Source: Xenopus tropicalis (taxonomy: Eukaryota; Chordata; Amphibia; Anura; Pipidae). Taken from it: a stretch of DNA of 64,000 nt. A program made the position numbers and the translations under genes. The notes below the pieces were generated by a model. It was not told where the DNA came from. It saw nothing but the letters and a program-made list of their open reading frames with translations, and ran no database searches. The DNA lies in contig NC_030683.2 in the NCBI RefSeq assembly GCF_000004195.4, positions 7,330,411 through 7,394,410 on the forward strand. Direction: 5' to 3'. Each line of letters begins with the position of its first letter. Positions within the stretch are counted from its first letter, which is position 1. Positions 22,334 through 33,751 of the stretch are shown here, piece by piece.

Positions 22334-25300
22334 ATGACACAAATATTTCAAAAAATCTTCAGAAAAATCTTTAGAAGAAAGATCAAGGTAAGGGCTGAAC
22401 CTGCTTTCAGGGCATTCGGGGCATTAGGCAGGTTTGTGGGACTTGCTGATACGAGGGCAATAGACTTTTTTACCAACATTAATAGTATTTGTTTCCCAAG
22501 CTGCTATTTCAGTGCTCTCTTCACAAGACCCACCCGGGCCGGGGCCTTCTATTATCTGAATATATTGTATCGCCATGTGCCATCACTATGGGACCCCTAC
22601 AGAGCAGGGCTACATTACTTATTTATGTTGGGATTACACAAAATGGCTGATATTGTGTTTATTTTACTTTCTCCTGAAATGCCTGACTTTGATTTGTTCT
22701 TTTTGTAGAAATGCAGTATTGATAGTGAAGCTGCACCTGAGGAAATTCCAGAGAAAGTTGTTGGAAAAGTGAAGGACAAGGAGCTTATTAGTCCTCTCAC
22801 TCCAGAGAAGTTCTATGAAGAGAAAGTGGATGTTCCTGCTCAGAAGCAGACGGTGAGTGTTGGGTTTGGGGAGGATGAAAATATACTGCTGTATTTAGGG
22901 CTATTTAGCCTCCCCTTGCCTTCTACTCTAAGTTATTTCATTATTACAAGTAACAAGGAGATCTACGACCATAAAAAAGACAAGGCCCCGGGGAACTACC
23001 TTTATACAAGTGATGGGACTTATGTGATACCAGTGCAATATACAATATTGATACCCATAATTATTTTATATTTGTACAGTGAGTCCCCTTGATGCCTCCT
23101 CTTTATCAGTCTTTAGTAATCATAATAAAAACATCATAACCCCTCAATTATTAATACCGACATCACGTTTGGAAGCTCATGAAACTCTCGATTATTATTA
23201 GAGCGGGTCCTGTAGAGAGTTCCAAAGTGTGCTGTTATATTTGTATAATTATAATAAATGGTAACATTTTACCATAAGTTTACCATTGAGTTTTCTCCTA
23301 AATGTTTCTCTTATTATATTTCTAGGAATCTGGTGATAATGGCATGGAAGCCACACCTTCAATTCCCCCAGGACCCAAACCTGAGGATGATCTAGAGCGT
23401 GCGCTTCAGGGCAATAGCGTTGAAGACACTGCTCTAGAACCTGAACATATCGAAGCTATAAAGAAGAAGCTTCAGGAAGAAATAAAACAAAGAATGGAAG
23501 AGAAATTAAAACAGAAGCGTGAGAAGGAAGCTATAAAGAAGAAGCTTCAGGAAGAAATTGAACTGCGAACGGAAGAGAAATTAAAACAAAAGCGTGAGAT
23601 GGAATCTGGTGACCAAGCGGCACCGAGAATTCCTCCAGAAGCCAAAGAAGCTATAAAGAAGAAGCTTCAGAAAGTGATTAAACGAAAAATGAAAGAGAAA
23701 TTGAAAGGAAAAGGTGAGATGGAATCTGGTGACCAAGCGCCACCGAGAATTCCTCCAGAAACCAAAGAAGCTATAAAGAAGCAGCTTCAGGAAGAAGTGA
23801 AACAGCGAATGGAAGAGAAAGTGATAGAGAAGGAAAGGACATGGGCCGAGCGAACCGCTAAGGAAACTCCCACTCAGATGGTGAAGGTGAGTTTGGATTT
23901 GGGGCTGAATGATTGGCTGCTTTATCCGGGCATATCTAGTTATTATACAACGATAAAACACTGTAAAGCAATGTACCCAATGTTACAGTAACTCCGGAGA
24001 CCCCATAAATAACCACGGCCAGAGGCCGGAGCCTTCATATGGGTCACAGGGTCGTCCAGTAGGAACTTTCCCCTCTGTTCCTGACGTCTTTGCTAAATTA
24101 CATTCATTCTTAAACTTATCTGATCAGAAATTATTACACTTTCTATTGGAGCTAAAGGGTTTTTTAAACACTTTACCTACAAATCCCATATATTATATCG
24201 TTTGTGTTATACAATAGTCATTAGTCATTGTTTGTAACAATTATTTTTCTTTTTTACATTTTAATAGGCCTTTAATTGGTATGGTTCACTTGATTGGCTG
24301 TTTAAGTGCTGCCAATACACAGGAATAAGTGGAAAGACTCAGGCAGCGAATGGAAAGATAGAATTCAAGTTTCCTACAGGTGCAGTTTTAGAGCAATAAA
24401 TCTGATTTTCCTCCTTTATCTTGAAGCCCAGTAATGATTAGAATTCCCCGCTAATTAAACTATAAGTATTAGGGAGGTGCAGGTATATGTTAGGGATCTG
24501 CCCCTCTAAGGCAGGAGTCGTGGGTATTTGACTGCCCATTTAACCAGATAATCCATGGGTAGAAATTAGATGGGCCATTAACTAGTTTAAAAACCTTTTT
24601 TTAATGATTCTGTAATGGGTGTAAGTTAGAGGCGACTGTTATATAATGGGATACAAACCAGCAGGCTCCGGCCTTCATTCATTTAGGGAGTGGTAGCGGC
24701 TCATTTCTGAACCGTTTGTTTTTTCAGGACCTTCAAAGAGACAGAAGACATTCGCTAACCCTGAGAAACAGGAGGTAAGTTGTTAAACCTGGAGGCTGAA
24801 GGAGGCTGCCAGGAGAATTTACTCACACGTGGAATAATGATCAGAAATTAATGGTATTTCTTTCCCTTCTCTAGAATCCTCGCTTTGATTCTACGATTGA
24901 AAGGGTTAATAGAATCACGAGCCCCCCGAATGTCATTACAAGGTAATTATTTTATGATGTTTGTTACTCCGTTTGTTTCCCCTTTAGTATCTGTGTTCCC
25001 ATTTAGGTTGAGATTTCCTACTATCAATAAGGGTCTTGGTCCCATGAAAACATTAGTAACGATACAACCATTAATTGGGTTACTCTAATGTATTTACTCT
25101 CTTTCAGGTTTGTGCCCGGAACCGCACCGACGATTGAGGACTTCAGGCTCCAATCACTTCTCGGTGAGGGAGCATTTGGAAAGGTGAGTTACTGGGTTTG
25201 TAACGAAGATTAAGATTTTGATGTATGTTTGAAGCATGTATGTAACCCTATGGCCCCTCTCATTGCAGGTCTATCGAGCGCAACACAGGAAGACGGGAAA

Positions 25301-27292
25301 GACTGTCGCCATTAAGGCTATAGAGAGCCGCTGCCTGGATATTACATTTGCGTATGCTGTGTAAGTTACTCTTAATCATTGAGTTGAAGGCTTAACAATC
25401 ATTAAGACCTGTAGGGAGTTGGCTGGGAGTTTTCCTGTATTAACTCTTTGATTTTATTTCCCAGTGTTCTCCGAGAGCAACGCATCCTGCAGCTGGCGAA
25501 GATAGAAAATTGCCCCTTCCTGACTACACTATTTGCCTCCTTCAGAACAGAACATTATATCTGCCTTGCCATGGATTTTGCTGAAGGAGGAGACTTGTTA
25601 TCCCTATTAGGGGACCATGCAATATCCCAGGAGAGAGCTGTGTAAGTACCAATGGGCTTATAGGGCCACACACTAACCCGCTAGTTCCCTCCCCACTGGG
25701 CCTAACTAGCACCATTACTATTGCATTTATACAACTGATATCATTGCTTTCCTATTCCTTTGCAGATTCTACTCAGCCTGTATGGTCCTTGGGCTGAAGT
25801 TCTTGCACGATCGCAACATCGCCCATAGGTAAGTACTGAATAATACATACCCGGTGCCTCGCCCCGAGATAGTTCTGCCTTATTTACATTATTAATACTA
25901 AATGGAATTGTTTCCTTTTATTTAAATATGTTCTTTTGTGTTTTTCCACGCAGGGATATAAAACTAGAGAATGTCCTACTGGATAGAGATGGATATGCCA
26001 AACTTACTGACTTTGGCATCAGCAAGGAAGGTAAGATCCATAGATATAATTACTGAGCAGCCATTGAGTCAGGGACTGATGTGACTGACAATCTCTGTCG
26101 GCTCTATAGGAATAAAGACAAATAATAACTGCACGGATAGAATCTCACTTACTCTTCTCTTTCTGCTTCAGGAATTGGATTTTCGGACATTACCAAAACC
26201 CAATGCGGAACTGCATTTTATATGGCCCCAGAAATCTTTACATTTCCCCAGTACACAAGATCAGTGGACTGGTGGGCACTGGGAGTGGCCATTTATAGAA
26301 TGCTTGTCGGCAAGGTAAGTGCCCCTTGGTAACAAATTACCAAGCTCTTAAAAATGAATCATTTATTCCCGTGAGTTACTTTAATCCCCCTGGAAGACGC
26401 AAATTTCTAATTATTGGTTTTCTTTTGCAGTTTCCCTTTGAGGGAGAGAAAAAAGACAGGATTATTATAAATATAACCTGCAGGCAGCCGACATACCCAC
26501 CCGACCTGCCTGTGGAATCCCGCAATATCTTGGTACAAGTAAGTGTCTAATGGGATTTATCCATAGAGAAACCCCTTTCCCCAAAGCCATAGGCCTTAGT
26601 CTGGAAAAGACTGAAATAATTAGAATTCCCACCAGTATTAGGGTTGGTACTGGGTTAGGTATTTAGGTTGGCACGGCCTACAAACCATTATAGCTACTAA
26701 TATGTATTTTAGGCCCATTTACCTGGCTAGCTCCTACTCCTCATTTAATACCTGCTGACTTGGTGCTGTCTGGCTAGTATTTGCTAACCCTTTGTATAAC
26801 AATTTCTATTGCAGCTGCTGAATAAATCCCCAGAGGAACGCCTTGGGTCGGGCATAAACGGCACTGAGGATATAATGAACAGTGAGTTCTACAAGGTAAG
26901 TTGTTTGGGCATCTTGCTTAGCGGCCATGTTTGGGGGAATGTAGTGTCTGTGATTCCCTCATTATTGCTCCCCTATAAAGTTTCCCTGTGCCCCATGTGT
27001 ATGGATTTACTGTATGTATCAGCAGGGAATAGTATATCTGTAGCCTGTAAATACTCTAATAACCGGCATTTGTATTTCTCCTCTTTTATAGGGATTTGAC
27101 TGGGAGGCTTTACAGAGAAGAGAAGTTCAGCCTCCATTTGTTCCTACAGTCAAAACTTCATTCTTCAGTTACTTCAGCTTCGGAAGCCGTGCGCTGCCTC
27201 CACCAATCTGGCCAATAAGGCTGTTAGAAGACACCAAAATGGCCTTAAAAGAACTAGATTGTGGAGAAATGTCATCTGATACGGAGACATGA
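22334..27292 (+). CDS. PKN/PKC-like AGC Ser/Thr protein kinase, 667 residues, 15 coding exons
   Basis: Exons: 22334-22387, 22709-22852, 23326-23886, 24268-24379, 24728-24774, 24875-24942, 25108-25183, 25269-25360, 25465-25641, 25766-25828, 25954-26030, 26172-26314, 26431-26538, 26815-26895, 27092-27292. Borders and phases are consistent. The N-terminus is a basic helix-like segment ([18 protein letters not shown]). Residues about 67-253 contain four charged helical repeats. The catalytic domain (about residues 314-580) has [28 protein letters not shown] and APE, so it should be active. The motif order, TxCGT T-loop and PPFVPT tail place it in the AGC group near PKN and PKC. HR1, C1 and C2 domains are absent. 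Frog genomes carry many such short PKC-like kinases, which this resembles; the substrate is unknown. The start is chosen as the first ATG after an acceptor-like TTTCTCATTTAG. Confidence 0.9.
23452..23850 (+). other. Four coding repeats forming a charged helical linker in the kinase
   Basis: Within the 561-bp exon, [24 protein letters not shown] repeats start at 23452, 23527, 23647 and 23767. Spacings of 75, 120 and 120 bp are all multiples of three. The two 120-bp units add [17 protein letters not shown]. The composition predicts coiled coil. Near identity at DNA level points to recent expansion. Confidence 0.9.
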
Positions 27293-27596
27293 GGCGTCAG
27301 CGCGAACTGAGCGGCGATACGGACTTTACCCTGTAGTTGCATAAGAAAAGATAAAGCAGACCCCACGATTGTGGGGGGGACCCGGGCTGGCCATTTAGGA
27401 CAGAGAAAGAGCGCCCCCCGGGACCCTGCCCGTGCCACGAAACGGACAAGCACGGGGGGGTGGTGGAGGGACTGCAGAGTGCAACTCAGGGTGCAAAGGT
27501 GGAAGGTGATTGGATCAAGGGTGATGCCACAGAGGACAGAAATCAGTTTCAAGCTGCTGCCAAGTAGGAAAAGGCATCTAGTTGAATGAATCGTTA

Positions 27597-27602
27597 ATTA
27601 AA
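27597..27602 (+). terminator. Polyadenylation signal ATTAAA of the kinase gene
   Basis: ATTAAA lies 305 bp after the stop codon. It is the common variant signal and the first convincing one downstream, so the assignment is probable rather than certain. Confidence 0.5.
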
Positions 27603-28085
27603 GATCACTTTTTAACAGATAAAACTATGGTGTTTATGCTTTCTACTTAATGCTTTAATATACCCTGCAGGTATGGGCTTAGTATAGACAAATACCTACA
27701 GTTTTATACCTCTCTGTATAAGCAATTTAGGGGGCTGTTCCTGCTGAACTGTTCTTATGCATTAAGGCTAATGCCAGACGTGGATGTTTCTCAGCCTGTG
27801 TATAAATGCAGGCGGAGAAACGAGCCGTCCCCTGGATGACTGAGCTACACTGACACAGGGTTAGACTTGGGTGTGCGGGGCCCAACATGGCTGCCTCCCC
27901 AGGGGCCCCCCACACCCCCAAGGGGCGGGGAACCCCTCTGTACTGCGCGGCAGATATATGGCAGGTCGGCACACAGGGGAACTTTTAAAGAGAATATATG
28001 CTGAGGGGAGCAGTGGAGGAGGACTGAAAATGGGCTAAGGTTTAGTTCTCCTTTAAAATAATTAAAACATATTTATTATAAAGCA
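27603..28085. other. Intergenic stretch without recognised features
   Basis: AT-rich sequence, then a GC-rich patch at about 27860-27930 (GTTAGACTTGGGTGTGCGGG and GGGGCGGGGAACCCC) that may be an eroded MITE. No gene can be supported on either strand. Confidence 0.5.
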
Positions 28086-29160
28086 TTAACCCTTTCACTG
28101 CCAGCTGTTTTGGTCAAAGCGGAACTTGCATTGCCAGTTTTTCAACATTTTGAACTGTTTCACTTTAGGGGCCTTTCCTCGGGGGAACTTTTAGTTTACC
28201 CAGGAAAACAATATATTGTTTTTTTCAGGACAACCTAAGCTTTCAAAATATGGTAGAATGTTTGTGTAATTCCAATTCTGTAACAAGATATCGGCTTCTA
28301 AATGTCACATATACCAGAATGACACATATACCAGAAACGAAAATACAAGTGATTTGGAAAGTCCCATGTCTCCTGAATGCGCCAATACCAAATATATATA
28401 GTTTTATGGAGATTTCTCACTTGTATAGGTCACAAACTCCCAGCAGTACCCTAGGAACCTCCCAAAGCGCTGCTCCAGAAAGCCGCACACTCTAGATTTC
28501 AAGGCCAAAAATTCCACTAACAGAAGGTTTATCCCAGAAACGTTATACGTTTTTGGAAAGAACAGATTCTGGGGAATCTAGAATAGGTAGAACTGTCTGT
28601 CTGCTCCAAACTACCAAGTTGCAATGCTTTCCTAAAGTTACTGGTTTTTATCAAAATTTGTGATTTTTTTTAAAAAGTCACTTCAAAGCTTCCAGTCTAT
28701 AGTATCTTATCTCCTACAGGCCATAAAGTAACCAAACAAAACCCCCTGGAACAGTTTGATGCCCAATATGCGCAGGTTTAGCTAGGTATGTGCCATGTAG
28801 GGCCCCAAGGTAACATACCCCCATATGTACTGTCATTTCAGCTCCTGCAAAATCAACACATTTACATCATTTTTGTGGGATACAAAAATGTACACTCACC
28901 CCCGAAAGCCATATATTTTTGGAAAGTTCACATTCCCCTGAATTCAAAATGAGTACCCGTGTCTTTCTACTCCAAAGTACCAAGTTGCAAAGCTTTCCTA
29001 AATTTGCAGATTTTATGACATTTCCAAAAATCACCTCAAAACTTCCCTTATGCAGCACCTTATCTCCTACAGGCCGTTAGGCAGCCATATAAACCCCCTA
29101 AATATGAACCCCAGAGGCTACTGAGCAGTTCCATGCCCACTGTACATAGGTTTATCAAGG
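28086..29160. mobile_element. piggyBac-derived sequence with 5' terminus
   Basis: TTAA (28086-28089) is followed by CCCTTTCACTGCCA, which fits the Xenopus piggyBac terminal consensus CCYTTTBMCTGCCA. Downstream, two related segments of about 350 bp (near 28500-28800 and 28880-29150) share GTACCAAGTTGCAA-type and CTTATCTCCTACAGGCC sequence. I found no matching right terminus and no transposase, so it is a truncated or non-autonomous copy. Confidence 0.55.
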
Positions 29161-29305
29161 AAGTGCTAAAGTGAAAGCGGCTTCATATAGGCAAAAGGAA
29201 TGTTCAGTACAAGCCCCATTCATTGGCTCATGTTGAACAGGGCTGCAGTCTGTCTAACTCTCCCACCCACACAGGGGAGAACCAGGGGGAAAAGAAGCCT
29301 ATGGG

Positions 29306-29410
29306 CAGGGCCGGAACTAGGGGAAGGCAGAGGGGGCACGTGCCTAGGGGGCGACACTTGGGGGGCACAACACAAACCCTTTCTGCCTAGTTACCCCTAG
29401 TTCTGGCCCT
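29306..29410. mobile_element. Short palindromic MITE
   Basis: CAGGGCCGGAACTAGGGG at the left is complementary to CCCCTAGTTCTGGCCCT at the right, with a GGGGGCAC-rich centre. The ends resemble hAT termini, but no clear target duplication is seen. Confidence 0.6.
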
Positions 29411-30016
29411 TCTCCAGAGGTTCCAGAGAAAACTTCTGCTCCCTACCAGGGAAAGGCGGGGGCAGGGCAAGACAGATTTCTGGAACTCTCCCGAACTCTC
29501 TGCCCTGCCTCTACCTGTGGGGTGCAGTGAATCAATTGCCTGCCTAGGGTATATATATATATCTGCTGCACCAATACTCCAACCTAGGTGTGGGCTCCTT
29601 GGCCATGGATTTAACCCCATCAGGTTAGTTATTTAGAACTGGTTGTTGCTCCCACTCAGGGCCATATCTACTGTATAGATAAGCACCCGAGAGCCCGTGC
29701 CTAGGGGGCAGCCTTGGGGAGCGTACCTCGGGTACCTATATAATTGATAATAAAAACCCTCCCCGGTCACCTCCAGATGCTTTCTGGCCAAATCCGGTGA
29801 CAGAACTGAGGGTTTAGGGCTGATGGGTTAGGGTTCCCACGGCGATTACTGGCGCATGTTACGTCACATCTGTAACCTAGGGGAGTAGTTAGGCCTGGTG
29901 CCTAGGGTGGCACCATCTGGTCTCTTGTCCTGTAACCAACAGTATTGTTGCCCAGCTACTGCTTTCTGTAGGACAGCGCTGATTTACTGCCCCGACCCGT
30001 AACCGCTGATATTCTA

Positions 30017-30340
30017 AAGGTGCCCATACACTGTAAGATCCTCTTGTTTGGTGAGATCGGCAAGCGAGCGGATATTCTCCCGATATGCCCACCTATGTAT
30101 GGGGGATATTGGGCTAATTCGGTCTTTTGTCCCTAGGGCCAAACAAATTACAATGGTGGGTATAGGCACCGTTGGTTCAGGGACCGCATCAACGAACCAA
30201 TGTGGTTCCCAATCTTAAGGAAAATTCAAACCTGCCCTATCAAGATCTGTCGGTTTCAGGCCAGATGCCAGTCGGTGGAGGCCCGTCGTTCGTGCCCATA
30301 CACGGGTGGATAAGCTGCTGAAGCCATTCATGTCCTTTCA
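30017..30340. mobile_element. MITE-like repeat related to that at 51-416
   Basis: Shared features are CCCATACAC ends, GGCAAGCGAGCGGATATTC-like sequence (inverse of GAATCTTCGCTCGC-type sequence in the first copy), GGACCGCATCAACGAACC and GGATAAGCTGCTGAA. It runs in the opposite orientation to the first copy and is diverged. Confidence 0.5.
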
Positions 30341-31240
30341 AAAATATAAGTCCGTGGATCTCACAATCGGATATTTGATCACAGCTGGTGCTTCTTCGTT
30401 CCTTCGCAAAACTTCCCCGTTACTCATTGTTCCCACCATCTAAGGAGAGAAGGAGCAGAATGAGATATACGCCCTCTGTGAGGCGCCAACAACTCTAATG
30501 GGAAAAAAATCATCAGTTAAAAGGTGGGGGTGGGGTTTATGTAGTAGCCAATGGGGGGTGTATATTCCAAATAAAAGTTTATATTTAGTTTGGTATTTGG
30601 CCCTTTCTTCTGGAGAGGATTCAGCATTTGGTTGATCCCTACTGATAATACAAAGCTCCTTATATCTCTGTGCTTTGACCCTGTAAGTCCCACTATGAGT
30701 AAAGATGGCCGCACATGGGTTAATATAATTGTATGAAACCAAATATAATTCAATACACACAGGCTAAAAAAGAAAAGTATTAGTTTTACTGGTTGCTATG
30801 GGGAACTGAACTTTACAATTTAGAGACAGTGCTACTAAATATAATATATTGCCGTTTGCACTGCAGGGGGCGCTATACTTGGTCACAGCAAAATCATGTG
30901 TAGGGGTAAAAAAAAACCAAAAAACGGAAAAGTTTCACTTCAACCTGGGTGAAATAGAAAACAATCAATAAAGGGATTAAGTTCCCCTTGAAAGTGTGTA
31001 GTATTTGAAGCCCCCCATAGGACTCAATGGTACTTGATAGATCAAACCTGCCAAATTTTTATTTCTGCGTAAAAAGTAACCGAAGTGTTAATAAATATCA
31101 AATTATTCGAGTTTTTCTTTTAAATTTGTCAAATAATATCGGAAAGATGGAGTACTGGCCAAAACCCAATCGGAAATCTTGAAAATATCTACATGTAAAA
31201 AACAAATTGGCTTCATGGAAACATTGCTAAGTAAATCTAG
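30341..31240. other. Repeat-rich intergenic stretch
   Basis: No coding sequence is supported. There are A-rich runs near 30908-30930 and scattered fragments resembling other repeats of the window, such as AGTTCCCCTTGAAAGTGTGT near 30982, which also occurs near 59617. Confidence 0.5.
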
Positions 31241-31572
31241 TACAGGTATCGGACCCCTTATCCGGAAACCCGTTATCCAGAAAGCTCCAAATTACGGAAA
31301 GCCCGTCTCCCATAGACTCCATTATAATCAAATAATTCAGAATTGTAAAACTGATTTCCTTTTTCTATGTAGAAATAAAACGGTACCTTGGAATTGATCC
31401 CAACTAAGATATAAATAATCCTTATTGGATGCAAAACAATCATATTGGGTTTAATTAATGTTTTATTGATTTTTTAGTAGACTTAAGGGGTTGAGATCCA
31501 AATTACAGAAAGACCCCTTATCCGGAATACCCTTGGTCCCGAGCATTCTGGATAATGGGTCCTATACCTGTA
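31241..31572 (+). mobile_element. MITE with TACAGGTAT terminal inverted repeats
   Basis: The left end TACAGGTATCGGACCCCTTA and right end GGGTCCTATACCTGTA are inverted repeats, with subterminal CTTATCCGGAAACCCG and its inverse. An inverted, nearly full-length copy lies at 59720-60051. It is abutted directly by the Penelope-like element. Confidence 0.85.
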
Positions 31573-31822
31573 TAAATAAATTTAAAGCAACTGGACTTGT
31601 TTAGTAATCATTGAAGACGTTTCACTACTCATCCGAGCAGCTTCTTCAGTTCAACTGACTGGTATGGGAAGTCCTCAGCATATGTACTCTTCCACTAATC
31701 CAATCACAATGGCACTTTGTAACTCTTCAGAAAGGTGACATCTGAAACTCACAGAGGTGTGAATGCTGTGGAGTTACTTTGAAAGGATTACCCAAGTATC
31801 ATGCAACTCTTCAAAGCAGGTG

Positions 31823-32298
31823 TTACTTGTTAGAGTTGCATGAATGGATGTGTGAAGAGTTCTGAAACTGCCGGGGTACAGATGTTAGAACAGCATTGTA
31901 TGTAGCAGACAGATGGTGTCGAAGTCCCCCGCCTCTGTTAAGGGATGGTTTCTCCACTTTGACATGAATGGCCTCTTTTACACCTCTTTCAAACCAGCGG
32001 TCTTCTTTGTCCAAAATTTGGACGTTGCTATTTTCAAAGGAGTGTCCCTTGTCTTTTAGGTGTAGAAATACAGCAGAGTCCTGGCCTGTAGTGTTCGCCC
32101 TCCTATGCTGAGCCATTCGCTTGGAGAGCAGTTGCTTTGTCTCCCCAATGTAAAGGTCGGTGCACCCCTCGCTACACTGGACTGCGTATACAACATTGCT
32201 TTGTTTTTCCTTTGGTGTTGGATCCTTTGGGTGTACAAGTTTTTGTCTCAGTGTGTTGCTAGGTTTGAAAAACACAGGGATGTGGTGTTTGTTGAAAA
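31823..32298 (-). pseudogene. Inverted partial copy of the Penelope-like GIY-YIG domain
   Basis: Reading on the minus strand from the junction, FNKHHIPVFFKPSNTLRQK, then CTDLYIGETK and RMAQHRR, to a stop at 31823-31825. It differs from the right copy by few residues. The reverse-transcriptase part is absent, so it is a truncated arm and not an independent gene. Confidence 0.88.
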
Positions 32299-33424
32299 AA
32301 CCACATACTTCAAATACAAGGACCAATTTTACAGGCAAAAACATGGCTGTGCAATGGGTTCACCAGTTTCTCCCATTGTAGCAAACTTGTATATGGAGGA
32401 AGTGGAAAGGAAGGCCCTACTCACATTCAATGGAACTACACCAAGTCACTGGTTCAGGTATGTAGATGACACGTGGGTTAAAATCAGATCCAACGAAGTG
32501 GCAGCCTTTTCAGAACACATTAACTCAGTGGACAACAACATCAAGTTCACAAGGGAGGATGTCCATGAGAACAAACTTGCTTTTTTGGACTGTTTGATAT
32601 CCATTCAAGAGGGGGGTATCTTGAAAACAGACGTATACAGGAAACCCACTCATACGGATCAATATCTGTTGTTCGATTCCCACCATCCGCTGGAACACAA
32701 ACTGGGTGTCATTAGAACTCTACACCACAGGGCGGAAAGTGTAACAACTGATACAGAGTCCAAGGACAAGGAATGTAAACATCTCAGAGGAGCACTGAAA
32801 GCTTGTGGCTACCCAGACTGGGCTTTTGTCAAAACAAGAGCAACTAAGCCCAACAGGAACACCAAAAGGAATAACCGTCCTGAGGCAGAGAGAAGGCGCA
32901 ATATAGTCATCCCATATGTAGCAGGAGTGTCGGAGAAACTCAGGAGAATTTTCAACAAACACCACATCCCTGTGTTTTTCAAACCTAGCAACACACTGAG
33001 ACAAAAACTTGTACACCCAAATGATCCAACACCAAAGGAAAAACAAAGCAATGTTGTATACGCAGTCCAGTGTAGCGAGGAGTGCACAGACCTTTACATT
33101 GGGGAGACAAAGCAACTGCTCTCCAAGCGAATGGCTCAGCATAGGAGGGCGAACACTACAGGCCAGGACTCTGCTGTATTTCTACACCTAAAAGACAAGG
33201 GACACTCCTTTGAAAATAGTAACGTCCAAATTTTGGACAAAGAAGACCGCTGGTTTAAAAGAGGTGTAAAAGAGGCCATTCATGTCAAAGTGGAGAAACC
33301 ATCCCTTAACAGAGGCGGGAGACTTCGACACCATCTGTCTGCTACATACAATGCTGTTCTAACATCTGTACCCCGGCAGTTTCAGAACTCTTCACACATC
33401 CATTCATGCAACTCTAACAAGTAA
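32299..33424 (+). CDS. Penelope-like reverse transcriptase (C-terminal part) with GIY-YIG endonuclease
   Basis: The frame is open from before the inversion junction to the stop at 33422-33424. RT motifs GCAMGSPVSPIVANLYMEE and FRYVDDTW (catalytic Asp pair) are present; the fingers and first catalytic Asp are missing. A linker follows, then VVYAVQCSEECTDLYIGETK and RMAQHRR, matching a GIY-YIG nuclease with YIG and the downstream Arg. The element would copy itself by target-primed reverse transcription using the nuclease. The N-terminal truncation makes this copy defective, though its frame is intact, suggesting a young insertion. Codons before 32299 belong to antisense of the left arm and are not real protein. 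Confidence 0.88.
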
Positions 33425-33521
33425 CACCTGCTTTGAAGAGTTGCATGATACTTTGGTAATCCTTTCAAAGTAACTCCACAGCATTCACACCTCTGTGAGT
33501 TTCAGATGTCACCTTTCTGAA

Positions 33522-33663
33522 GAGTTACATAGTGCCAATGGCACTATGTAACTCCCAACTGGCTGGTATGGGAAGTCCTCAGCATATATACTCTTCCACT
33601 AATCCAATCACAATGTGATTGGATTAGTGGAAGAGTACATATGCTGAGGGCTTCCCATACCAG
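33522..33663. repeat. Two adjacent perfect or near-perfect hairpins in the Penelope terminus
   Basis: GAGTTACATAGTGCC and its inverse meet at AT (33525-33556). Next, TGGTATGGGAAGTCCTCAGC is repeated in inverse across about 100 bp (33563-33663), centred on CACAATGTG. The left arm of the element has only one copy of these sequences, so the right end gained them by local inverted duplication. Confidence 0.85.
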
Positions 33664-33751
33664 CCAGTTGAACTGAAGAAGCTGCTCGGATGAGTAGTGA
33701 AACGTCTTCAATGATTACTTAACAAGTCCAGTTGCTTTAAATTTATTTATA

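Larger units (their letters stand above)
31571..33751. mobile_element. Penelope-like retroelement, head-to-head 5'-truncated copies
   Basis: The left arm (31571-32298) is an inverted copy of the right portion (about 32950-33751). Both end in TATAAATAAATTTAAAGCAA or its complement. The junction is at about 32298/32299. The right part continues into reverse-transcriptase sequence that the left arm lacks. Coding content is RT plus GIY-YIG endonuclease. Inverted, 5'-truncated arrangements are typical of Penelope-like elements. Both termini carry GAAACGTC-type ribozyme-like sequence. Confidence 0.88.

Noticed and set aside
23581..23961. 126-codon minus-strand Phe-rich frame
   Set aside because: Antisense shadow of the charged repeat exon of the kinase.
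32105..32298. N-terminal 65 codons of the long Penelope plus-strand frame
   Set aside because: They are antisense of the inverted left arm; true protein similarity starts after the inversion junction.
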